From an uncultured Collinsella sp. (GTDB lineage: Bacteria; Actinomycetota; Coriobacteriia; Coriobacteriales; Coriobacteriaceae), in contig CABSNH010000041.1 in assembly GCA_902478985.1 (NCBI GenBank), positions 1 through 11,893 on the forward strand: a DNA stretch of 11,893 nt, written 5' to 3'. The notes below the pieces were generated by a model, which saw only the letters and a list, made by a program, of their open reading frames with translations, made no database searches and was not told the DNA's origin. Numbering within the stretch: the first letter of the stretch is position 1; each line of letters begins with the position of its first letter. Below, one piece after another: positions 1-6,702 of this stretch. The position numbers were made by a program, and so were the translations under genes.

Positions 1-30
1 ATGCGGCCGACAGGGGGTATGCGGCAAAAG

Positions 31-1452
31 TTAGGCCATGAGCAGGCCGGTCTCCGCGACGTTCTTGTACCAGTACGCGCTCGCCTTGGGATAGCGCTTC
101 TGGGTCTCGAAGTCGATGTAGAACAGGCCGTAACGTTTGTTATAGCCGTTGGTCCAGGAGAACTGGTCCTGCAGCGACCATACAAAGTAGCCGTCGACGT
201 TTACGCCGCCGTCGATTGCCTTGAGGATCCATGCGAGATGCTGACGCATGTAGTCGATGCGAGGGGCGTCGTCGATAAAGCCGTCCTCGAAGTCGTCCTT
301 ATAGCCCATGCCGTTCTCGGTGATGTAGATCTTCTTGTAGTTGGGGTAATCGTTCTTAATGCGGAGCAGCAGGTCGTAGAGGCCCTCGGGATAGATGATC
401 CAGTCCCAATCGGTGGTGGGTATGCCTTCGCGCACGCATGACTCGCCCACGCCCTTGAGGAACCAGCGCGAGGAGCCCTTGTCGCCGGTGCCATTGTGGT
501 TGATGTCGTTTTCGCCCTCGGCGGCACGCAGGAACTGGCACTTGTAGGTGTTGACGCCCAGGCAATCGTTGTAGGGGAGCGCGGCGGTCAGCGCGGCGAT
601 GTCCTCGTCGCGGACGTCGAGCTCGCCGCCGGCGATATGAGCCAGCTTGGTCGCAGCCTCCATGGTATCGGCTGCATAGTGGCCGCGGAAGGTGGCGTCG
701 AGTACCCAGCGGTTGTTGATGACGTCGGCCATGCGAGCTGCCTCGCAGTCGGCGGCGTTGTTGGGGTCGAGGGGATACTTGGGCTCCAGGTTCTGGACAA
801 TGCCGATCTCGCCCTCAAAGCCGCCCTCGTGGAAGGCGACGACGGCCTTGGCATGGGCCACCATCATGTTGTGCATGAGCTGGAAGGCCTTATCCAGGCG
901 ATACTTCTCGCCGTGCGGCCAGTTGCCGACGATAAAGCTGCCCTCGGCGGTCGCGGGGATCTCGTTAAAGGTAAACCAGTGCTTGACCTCGGTGAATTCG
1001 GCAAAGCAGAACTTGGCGTACTCGACAAAGGCGTCGATCGTCGTGCGCGTCAGGAAACCCTCGTCGCCGTTCTGGTAAAAGGCCTCAGGTGTATCAAAGT
1101 GATCGAGCGTGACATAGGGGATAACGCCGGCATTATTGCAGGTGGCAAAGAGCTCGTGATAGAAGGCAACACCCTCGGGGTTAATCTCACCAGTACCGTT
1201 GGGGAAGATGCGGCTCCAGGCGATGGAGACGCGGATACCGTTGATGCCGAAGCGCTGGCACAGGTCGATATCGACCGGGTACTTGTTGTAGAAATCGCTT
1301 GCGGGATCGGGGGAGAAGCGACCCTGAGCTGCCAGGAAATCGTCCCAGGGCACTTTGCCCTTGCCGTGCGTGCGGGTCTCGCCCTCAACCTGGTAAGCGG
1401 CGGTGGCGCCGCCAAATACAAAGCCGTCGGGGAACTGCATGGGGTTGGTCAT
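31..1452 (-). CDS. lacG: 6-phospho-beta-galactosidase, GH1 (LacG-like, copy 1)
   Basis: Cytoplasmic family GH1 hydrolase of 473 residues, close to the usual LacG length of about 470, with no signal peptide. It should cleave a 6-phosphorylated beta-galactoside (for lactose 6'-phosphate: galactose 6-phosphate plus glucose). Visible motifs: the N-terminal FGGATAAYQVEG strand, the acid/base Glu164 in TFNEI, the nucleophile Glu379 in ITENG, and the phosphate-binding set Ser432, Lys439, Tyr441 in FSWTNGYNKRYG. Trp433 beside Ser432 is the residue that in Lactococcus LacG goes with 6-phospho-galactosides; 6-phospho-beta-glucosidases usually have a small or different residue there. The start has AAAGGA six bases upstream. 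It follows lacE1 by 75 bp in the same direction, so the two are probably cotranscribed. Oddities: the usual HHFDTP is DHFDTP (Asp117), and GDEGFLTRT replaces the GDFLNRE seen in lacG3. Enzyme class is firm; the natural sugar is inferred. Confidence 0.93.
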   Translation of the reverse strand: MTNPMQFPDGFVFGGATAAYQVEGETRTHGKGKVPWDDFLAAQGRFSPDPASDFYNKYPVDIDLCQRFGINGIRVSIAWSRIFPNGTGEINPEGVAFYHELFATCNNAGVIPYVTLDHFDTPEAFYQNGDEGFLTRTTIDAFVEYAKFCFAEFTEVKHWFTFNEIPATAEGSFIVGNWPHGEKYRLDKAFQLMHNMMVAHAKAVVAFHEGGFEGEIGIVQNLEPKYPLDPNNAADCEAARMADVINNRWVLDATFRGHYAADTMEAATKLAHIAGGELDVRDEDIAALTAALPYNDCLGVNTYKCQFLRAAEGENDINHNGTGDKGSSRWFLKGVGESCVREGIPTTDWDWIIYPEGLYDLLLRIKNDYPNYKKIYITENGMGYKDDFEDGFIDDAPRIDYMRQHLAWILKAIDGGVNVDGYFVWSLQDQFSWTNGYNKRYGLFYIDFETQKRYPKASAYWYKNVAETGLLMA

Positions 1453-1486
1453 GAGTCATCCTTTCTGTGGGATACGAATAGGGAGA

Positions 1487-1513
1487 GGTGCCCGAACTGG
1501 GGATCCGGGCACC
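1487..1513. other. intercistronic hairpin between lacE1 and lacG1
   Basis: Perfect 8 bp inverted repeat GGTGCCCG / CGGGCACC with an 11-base loop, in the 75 bp between the lacE1 stop and the lacG1 start. On the minus-strand transcript it is not followed by a U-run, so it does not look like a full intrinsic terminator. It could protect the 3' end of lacE mRNA or attenuate lacG expression; function is inferred. Confidence 0.6.
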
Positions 1514-1527
1514 AACAGAGGGAGGAA

Positions 1528-3306
1528 CTAGTCGAGGTTCTCGCGGAGCCACTTGATGGCGCCAGCGGGGTCGCGGGTAAGGTCGATATATTCCTTACCG
1601 CGCGGGGCGAGCAGCTTAATGCCCAGGCGATCGGTGTCGGCCTTCATGTCGTTGTAGTAGCTACGGACCTGCGGGGCAAGCACGATAACGTCGTACTGAT
1701 CCATGATGGCAGTGTGCTGGCCATAGGCGCCTGCGGAGGAAGCGATGTTCTCTCCGGTCTGCGCAGCACCTTCCTTGATGGCGTTGGCAAGCATGGCGGA
1801 GGTGCCGGCGCCGGCGCACAGGACGAGGACCTTCAGGCCATCGACATCCTTCTTAGCGGATGCGTCGGCGGCGGGCTCGGGCTGATCGGCAACAGGCTTG
1901 CTGTCGGCGGCGGCAACGGTCGTCTCGACGGAAGCGGTAGTCTGCTCGACAGCGGGCGCAGGGGCGTTGGCGGCGATGGTGGCGGCACCATCGGACTCGA
2001 GACCCAGCTCGGCGGCGCGCTCGGCCTCCTGGTCGCAGAGCAGCTTATCGTATGCCTTCAAGAATGGCAGGTAGATGATGGCGTCCAGCAAGATGATGAT
2101 CGCGACAAACACCAGGGCGATAAGCTGGAAGTTTGTGGTGATGAAGATGCCGATGGGGGCAGGGGTAGCCCAAGGCACCACGAAGGAGAAGCCGTTCATG
2201 CCCACATTGTCGATAAAGAACTTGGCAACGCTTACGTTGACGCAGCCGGCGGCAACAAAGGGGATGAGCATGTAGGGGTTAAGAATCATCGGCGCGCCAA
2301 AGAGCAGCGGTTCGTTGACGGCGAAGGCAACAGGAACAATCGAGGCCTTACCGACGGCTTTGAGCTGCTTAGACTTCATAAAGAGAATCAGCAGAAGCGG
2401 CACAATGAACGTGGCGCCGGTGCCGCCGAACTCACCCACGAGCGACATGTTAAAGGTGAGGGAGTGGGCGGGGTGACCACCGGCCAGCAGAACCTGCAGG
2501 TTCTCGGCCTGGTTGGCAAGACGGATGGGGTCGATGCCCGGCTGGACAATCGAGGGGCCGTGGACGCCGATGAACCAGAAGAACGCGGTGGCTGCCTGGA
2601 TAAGGATAAGGCCAGGATAGGTTTCTGCAGCGGTAAAGAGTGGGGAGAGCAGTTTGATAAGCAGCTCGGAGAACGGAACGCCTATGAGGTTGCGCACGAC
2701 GACATCGATGATGCCGCAGATGATGACGGCGCCGCCAAAGGGGATGATGTCGCGGAAGTTCTGAGCGATGGCGCCCGGGACCTCCTTGGGCAGCTTAATG
2801 GTCAGATCGCGCGAGACGCAGAATTTATAGACCCACACGGTAATGAACGCGGCGATATAGGCCGAGAACAGACCGCGCGTACCCATGCTGGTGCAATCGA
2901 AGACCGAAAGCTCGGAGCCGTTGAGCTTGGTGGTGAACTGCGTGACTGCGAGCAACAGCATGCTGCACTGGGCGGCCACCATGGTGGAACCGTCGTTGAG
3001 CACTTTGCCGGCGGGCATGCGACGGTTCATGGAAGCCGTGAAGTTCTTGGCAGTGGTGCCGGCAACCATGATGCCCATGACGCCCATGGTGAAGTTGTAC
3101 AGCTTGTTGCACCAGTCGATGAGCGGTTGGGGCAGCGTGATGCCAACCACGCCGGGAAGCGTGGCGATCAGCAGGAAAATCGAAGAGGTGAGGACGATTG
3201 GCATGCACCCAAGGAATCCGTCCTTGATGGCCTGGAGGTAGACGTTCCTCGAGATTTTCTCAAAGAACGGTTGATGCTTCTCGAGCATCTTTACGATGGC
3301 GTCCAT
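1528..3306 (-). CDS. lacE: PTS lactose-type permease EIICB (LacE-like, copy 1)
   Basis: Membrane permease of 592 residues fused to its phosphoryl-transfer domain, in LacE order (IIC then IIB). It would take up a beta-galactoside and phosphorylate it at C6 using phosphate from EI, HPr and EIIA. The IIC part is about residues 1-425: a LacE-like start (EKISRNVYLQAIKDGF), many hydrophobic segments, the GVHGPS motif (His249) and NEPLLFGAP (Glu332). An Ala/Pro/Glu-rich linker of about 60 residues follows (426-488). IIB covers about 490-592, with phosphocysteine Cys497 in VLVLCAGAGTS and the conserved VIVLAPQVRSYY and DTDRLGI strands. AAGGAG lies four bases before the ATG. It is the first gene of the lacE1-lacG1 operon, behind a control region shared with the divergent LacI-type gene. 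No EIIA is fused or adjacent. It closely resembles lacE2. Lactose is the best guess from LacE likeness; other beta-galactosides are possible. Confidence 0.93.
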   Translation of the reverse strand: MDAIVKMLEKHQPFFEKISRNVYLQAIKDGFLGCMPIVLTSSIFLLIATLPGVVGITLPQPLIDWCNKLYNFTMGVMGIMVAGTTAKNFTASMNRRMPAGKVLNDGSTMVAAQCSMLLLAVTQFTTKLNGSELSVFDCTSMGTRGLFSAYIAAFITVWVYKFCVSRDLTIKLPKEVPGAIAQNFRDIIPFGGAVIICGIIDVVVRNLIGVPFSELLIKLLSPLFTAAETYPGLILIQAATAFFWFIGVHGPSIVQPGIDPIRLANQAENLQVLLAGGHPAHSLTFNMSLVGEFGGTGATFIVPLLLILFMKSKQLKAVGKASIVPVAFAVNEPLLFGAPMILNPYMLIPFVAAGCVNVSVAKFFIDNVGMNGFSFVVPWATPAPIGIFITTNFQLIALVFVAIIILLDAIIYLPFLKAYDKLLCDQEAERAAELGLESDGAATIAANAPAPAVEQTTASVETTVAAADSKPVADQPEPAADASAKKDVDGLKVLVLCAGAGTSAMLANAIKEGAAQTGENIASSAGAYGQHTAIMDQYDVIVLAPQVRSYYNDMKADTDRLGIKLLAPRGKEYIDLTRDPAGAIKWLRENLD

Positions 3307-3383
3307 AGAGCTCCTTTGCTACTTGATGCGCGATGCATGTGGATGGAACTGGTCGTCGATGGATGGTCAGGACTGCCCGGAAA

Positions 3384-3402
3384 CCTTCCTGCTTAAGGAA
3401 GG
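3384..3402. other. small hairpin in the lacE1 leader
   Basis: Perfect inverted repeat CCTTCCT / AGGAAGG with a 5-base loop (GCTTA), about 78 bp upstream of the lacE1 start and just downstream (in lacE1 direction) of the tandem operator repeat. It may be a leader hairpin or a protein-binding dyad. No adjoining U-run supports termination on either strand. Confidence 0.45.
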
Positions 3403-3410
3403 CATTGCGA

Positions 3411-3454
3411 AATGACAACGTAAGACATTTCGTTAATGACAACGTAAGACATTT
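3411..3454. promoter_or_regulatory. tandem 20 bp direct repeat, candidate LacI-type operator pair
   Basis: The 20-mer AATGACAACGTAAGACATTT occurs twice without mismatch, at 3411-3430 and 3435-3454, with a 24 bp period. Each copy is an imperfect dyad (AAATG.C ... G.CATTT, with the preceding A) around a central ACGT, as expected of LacI-family operators. It lies between the divergent lacE1 and LacI-type starts, just downstream of a candidate lacE1 promoter, so a bound repressor would block lacE1 transcription. The likely binder is the LacI-type protein encoded at 3583. The repeat is seen; its role is inferred. Confidence 0.7.
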
Positions 3455-3470
3455 TTGGAAGAGCAACAAG

Positions 3471-3500
3471 GATATACGGGCGAGCGGTCGATATTGTCCG
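3471..3500 (-). promoter_or_regulatory. possible promoter of lacE1-lacG1
   Basis: Reading leftwards, CGGACA (3500-3495) and TATATC (3476-3471) are 18 bp apart and resemble -35 and -10 boxes. The start would fall near 3464, placing both operator copies in the first 55 transcribed bases. The match is only partial, so this is a tentative call. Confidence 0.3.
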
Positions 3501-3512
3501 GTGAATGGTTGA

Positions 3513-3540
3513 TTTATCAGTTAGGCAGGTAGTGTATGCT
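3513..3540 (+). promoter_or_regulatory. possible promoter of the first LacI-type gene
   Basis: TTTATC (3513-3518) and TATGCT (3535-3540) are 16 bp apart and end about 43 bp before the chosen GTG start. The -10 matches four of six consensus positions and the -35 three. No copy of the operator repeat overlaps it, so direct autoregulation is not evident at this gene. Confidence 0.35.
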
Positions 3541-3582
3541 AGAACGCAAAAAACAAGCGATAGAGAACCGAGTGGAGAAGTA

Positions 3583-4593
3583 GTGGCAACGATGGACAAG
3601 AAAAACGTCTCGATGAACGATGTGGCGATTGCCGCGGGCGTTTCTCTCAAGACGGTGTCGCGCGTGATCAACGAGCCCGATAGCGTGCGCGAGTCGACGC
3701 GCGATAGGGTCCATGCTGCCATGGAGGCGCTCGGGTTTCGAACCAACTTTGCCGCGCGTTCACTCAAGTTGGGCCGTTACGGGTGCATTGGCGTCGTGCT
3801 GTTTCACTTGTCGGGCGGTGCCGTGGACATGATTGACGGTATCGCCGATGCCGCCGAAGAGCGAGGCTTTGCGCTCACGATGATTAAGAAGTGCGCAGGG
3901 GAGAAGATGACCCTTGCCGATGCGGCGCACAGAATGTCGCAGCTGCCTGTTGATGGCATGATCTTCAACCTGCGTCAGATGGTCGATGACTTTGATACCT
4001 TTGAGGCGCCGAAAGACCTCAAGACGGTGATTATCACACCGATGGAGCATCCTACCTGCTCTACCGTTAGTGACGATCAAGAGGGTGGCGCGCGCATGGC
4101 GTGCGAGTACTTTTTGGATCATGGTCACAAGAACGTGTATTTCGTTTCGGGTAAGAAAGAGGCGCTGTCGAGCCAGTGCCGTATGAAAGGTTGGCGTGCG
4201 GCACTCGAGGCGCGTGGCATTGAGCCGCCCGAGCCTCTGCAAGGCGATTGGAATGCGGATAGTGGTTATGCCGCGGGCCTTGTGCTTGCTGATAAACCCG
4301 ATTGCACGGCGGTCCTCACTGCTAACGACTGCATGGCAAACGGCGTGATGGTGGCTCTACGTGACAAAGGGCTCAGTGTGCCCGACGACGTGTCCGTGAT
4401 CGGCTTCGACGATGAGCTCTACAAGATGATTCCCAACTCGATTCTGACGTCAGTGAAGTTTCGCCACCGCGAGCTGGGCATCCGTGCGCTCAACGAGGTC
4501 GTTGCGGGGCTGGAAGCCCCGAGCTCCAGAAGCCGTACGCTTGTCTCGGGCGTGCTGGTCGAGCGTTCCAGCGTAAAGGACCTGCGGGCGTAG
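3583..4593 (+). CDS. LacI-family transcriptional repressor, lacE1-associated
   Basis: DNA-binding sugar-responsive repressor of 336 residues, a normal length for LacI/GalR proteins. The N-terminal helix-turn-helix is at about residues 11-31 (MNDVAIAAGVSLKTVSRVIN), followed by the hinge (NFAARSLK) and a periplasmic-binding-protein-like effector domain ending in the family pattern GLSVPDDVSVIGFDD and SVLVERSS-type strands. I chose GTG at 3583 because GGAG lies five bases before it; the in-frame ATG at 3592 has no well-placed ribosome site, and a frame open to 3505 is upstream of the likely promoter. It is divergent from lacE1 and the likely regulator of that operon through the repeat at 3411-3454. 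Recognition-helix residues after VS are Leu-Lys, versus Arg-Gln in the paralogue at 8487, so the preferred operators may differ slightly. The inducer cannot be read from sequence; a phosphorylated galactoside or galactose 6-phosphate is a guess. Confidence 0.93.
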   Translation: MATMDKKNVSMNDVAIAAGVSLKTVSRVINEPDSVRESTRDRVHAAMEALGFRTNFAARSLKLGRYGCIGVVLFHLSGGAVDMIDGIADAAEERGFALTMIKKCAGEKMTLADAAHRMSQLPVDGMIFNLRQMVDDFDTFEAPKDLKTVIITPMEHPTCSTVSDDQEGGARMACEYFLDHGHKNVYFVSGKKEALSSQCRMKGWRAALEARGIEPPEPLQGDWNADSGYAAGLVLADKPDCTAVLTANDCMANGVMVALRDKGLSVPDDVSVIGFDDELYKMIPNSILTSVKFRHRELGIRALNEVVAGLEAPSSRSRTLVSGVLVERSSVKDLRA

Positions 4594-4607
4594 ACGTGCT
4601 CGGCTCC

Positions 4608-4670
4608 TTCATCTCAATCTGTAACAGGTAGGACCGAAAAACTCGGCTAGATGTTACAGATTGAGATGAA
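4608..4670. repeat. palindromic repeat, copy A
   Basis: Perfect 19 bp inverted repeat: TTCATCTCAATCTGTAACA (4608-4626) and its complement (4652-4670). The 25-base centre is itself partly paired: TAG with CTA, and CCGA with TCGG around the loop AAAAC. It begins 15 bp after the LacI-type stop codon. Nearly the same unit recurs at 9617-9679 (5 differences over 64 bases) and a diverged one at 9536-9598. It lacks a U-run, so it is better called an interspersed palindromic element than a terminator. Confidence 0.88.
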
Positions 4671-4696
4671 CAGGAGGACGGGTGCGGTCTAAACAA

Positions 4697-4733
4697 AATG
4701 GCCCGCGCATCACACATTGATGCACGGGCCATT
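4697..4733. terminator. bidirectional intrinsic terminator
   Basis: Inverted repeat of 16 bp with one mismatch (AATGGCCCGCGCATCA, 4697-4712, against 4718-4733) and a 5-base loop. The plus-strand side continues into ATTATTTT and the minus-strand side into CATTTTGTTT, so it can end transcripts from both the LacI-type gene and lacE2, which converge here. Confidence 0.88.
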
Positions 4734-4765
4734 ATTTTCTGCGAGCGGCAGGTGGCGTCAGCGTC

Positions 4766-6526
4766 TTATGCCTCGAGGTTTTCCTCGATCCAGTTGACGG
4801 CACCCTTGGGATCCTTAGTGAGGTCGATGTACTGTTTGCCCTTGGGCGACAGCAGCGTGATGCCCAGGCGGTCGGTGTCGGCCTTCATCTCGTTGTAATA
4901 GGTGCGAACCTGCGGAGCCAGGACGATGACGTTGTACTGGTCCATGATGGCGTAGTGGCTGCCGTAGGCACCGGCGTTGGCGGTAATGTCGATGCCCAGC
5001 TCGTCGGCGCCTTCCTTAAGCGCGTTGGCGAGCAGTGCAGAGGTGCCGGCGCCAGCGCACAGAACCAGAACCCTCAGGTCCTTGCCCTTAAGGGCGGACG
5101 GAGCTGCGGAGGCCTCAGTGGCAGAAGCGGTCTCGACAACGGGAGCCTCAACGGCGGGGGCGGCAGCGGTCTTGACGGCCTTGGTCTCCTCGGCCTCTTC
5201 TTCGGCCAGGGTCTCGGCCTCCTGCTTGCACAGGACGTTGTCGTAGGCCTTGCAGAACGGGTAGTAGATCAAGAAGTCAGCGACCAGCAGGACGACTACC
5301 AGGACCAGAGAGATCGGCTGGAAGTTGGTGTCGATGAAGGTGCCGATCGGTCCGGGGAGTGCCCACGGCATGGCATAGATAAAGCCGTTCATGCCCAAAA
5401 AGTCGATGAAGAACTTACCAATGAGGACGTTGGCCACGGGGGCAAACAGGAACGGGATCAGGAAGTACGGGTTGAGGATGATGGGCGCGGCGAACAGCAG
5501 CGGCTCGTTGACGGCGAACATCACGGGTACGACAGAGGCTTTGCCGACGGCCTTGAGTTGCTTGGAGCGCATAAAGAGCAGGAAGATGATCGGGACAATG
5601 AACGTGGCGCCGGTGCCGCCGAGTTCGCCGATGTAGTTACCGAAGTTCTCGGTCAGGGCGAGGGCGGGGTGACCGCCGGCCTGCAGCGTGGCGAGGTTGG
5701 TGGTGATGTTGCCAAACAGCGCGGCGTTGAGGGCAGGCTTAACGACCGAGGGGCCGTGGATGCCCATGAACCAGAACAGCGGGATCATGAACCAGATGAG
5801 GGCGAGGCCGGCGTAGGAATCGGCAGCGGCGAACAGCGGGCTCACCAGCGTGGAGATGACGTTGGCAAACGGGACGGCCAAGCAGGTGCGGCAGATAACG
5901 TCGATGACGGCGACAAACAGGATGGAGAAGCTGAAGGCGAAGATGTCGCGGAAGTTCTGGGCGATGGCGCCGGGGACTTCTTTGGGCAGCTTGATGGTGA
6001 TGTCTCGCTTAATGCAGAAGGCATAGATGTTGACCGTGGCAAATGCGGCGACAAAGGAGCTCAGCAGGCCCTTGGTGCCCATGTTGTCGGTAAAGAACAC
6101 CGAGACATCGGCGCCGTCGATCTTGGCACTCGTCTGGGTAACGGCCAAGATGAGCATAGCGCACATGGCGGCGACCATGGTGCTCGTGGCGTTGATGGCC
6201 TTGCCGGCAGGCATGCGGCGGTTCTTGGAGCCGGTCAGCGCGCTTGCGGTGGTGCCGGCGACCATGATGCCCACGACGCCCATCGTGAAGTTGTAAACCT
6301 TGTTGCAGAAGTTCACGACGTCGACGTTCCACCAGTCGGGCAGCGTAAAGCCGCCGACCGTGGCGACAACGCCCGGCAGGGTCGAAATAAGCAGGAAGAC
6401 AGAAGAAGACAGGATGATGGGCATTGCTGCCAAAAAGCCGTCTTTAATGGCCTGAAGGTAGATGTTCTTAGAGACCTTGTCGAAGTACGGCTGACCTTTC
6501 TCCAAGAACTTAACGATCGATTCCAT
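4766..6526 (-). CDS. lacE: PTS lactose-type permease EIICB (LacE-like, copy 2)
   Basis: Second LacE-like permease, 586 residues, same IIC-linker-IIB design as lacE1. IIC (about 1-430) shows the shared start EKGQPYFDKVSKNIYLQAIK, the GIHGPS motif with His257 and NEPLLFAAP with Glu341. The linker (about 435-485) begins with an acidic run and continues Ala/Val/Pro-rich. IIB carries phosphocysteine Cys490 in VLVLCAGAGTS and the strands VIVLAPQVRTYY and DTDRLGI, almost the same as in lacE1. The start has a strong AGGAG eight bases upstream. It lies 176 bp downstream of lacG2 and is probably expressed from the promoter ahead of lacG2, although the long gap leaves room for a second promoter. Its gene order relative to lacG is reversed compared with the other two pairs. 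Differences from lacE1 lie mostly in residues 50-75 and 135-150, loops that may touch substrate entry. Substrate is inferred as a beta-galactoside. Confidence 0.93.
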   Translation of the reverse strand: MESIVKFLEKGQPYFDKVSKNIYLQAIKDGFLAAMPIILSSSVFLLISTLPGVVATVGGFTLPDWWNVDVVNFCNKVYNFTMGVVGIMVAGTTASALTGSKNRRMPAGKAINATSTMVAAMCAMLILAVTQTSAKIDGADVSVFFTDNMGTKGLLSSFVAAFATVNIYAFCIKRDITIKLPKEVPGAIAQNFRDIFAFSFSILFVAVIDVICRTCLAVPFANVISTLVSPLFAAADSYAGLALIWFMIPLFWFMGIHGPSVVKPALNAALFGNITTNLATLQAGGHPALALTENFGNYIGELGGTGATFIVPIIFLLFMRSKQLKAVGKASVVPVMFAVNEPLLFAAPIILNPYFLIPFLFAPVANVLIGKFFIDFLGMNGFIYAMPWALPGPIGTFIDTNFQPISLVLVVVLLVADFLIYYPFCKAYDNVLCKQEAETLAEEEAEETKAVKTAAAPAVEAPVVETASATEASAAPSALKGKDLRVLVLCAGAGTSALLANALKEGADELGIDITANAGAYGSHYAIMDQYNVIVLAPQVRTYYNEMKADTDRLGITLLSPKGKQYIDLTKDPKGAVNWIEENLEA

Positions 6527-6634
6527 AGTTCACGCTCCTCTTTGCATGAAATCTTAATGGCATGGACGTTGAAAACCTATATGGTCTCCCGCTTGCTAAA
6601 AGCCCGGGTGCAGGCGGGGTCGGTCCCAGGGGGA

Positions 6635-6681
6635 GAGAGGGGAGCGGCTGGGTTTGTATCGCATAGGGCCGCTCCCTTCTC
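6635..6681. other. intercistronic hairpin between lacG2 and lacE2
   Basis: A 14 bp stem with one G-U pair (6635-6648 with 6668-6681; core GGGAGCGGC / GCCGCTCCC) around a 19-base loop, starting about 20 bp after the lacG2 stop. On the minus-strand transcript it is followed by CTCTCCCCCT, not a U-run, so full termination is unlikely. The remaining part of this 176 bp spacer holds no ORF I would support. Confidence 0.65.
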
Positions 6682-6702
6682 GGGGGAAAGCGAGGCGATG
6701 CG

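Noticed and set aside
496..3396. 966-codon open frame on the plus strand, antisense to lacG1 and lacE1
   Set aside because: It runs opposite to two well-supported genes and across their junction. Its composition (Gly, Val, Asp, Ala rich, no recognisable motif) is what GC-rich third positions give on the opposite strand.
3411..3454. Possible start of a CRISPR array
   Set aside because: Only two repeats with a four-base gap, no spacers of proper length and no cas genes; operator-like structure explains it better.
6540..6565. Possible extra operator copy (ACGT with AATG and AAAAC flanks) ahead of lacE2
   Set aside because: Only the central ACGT and one AATG agree; the half-site spacing and the other half do not fit the operator scaffold.
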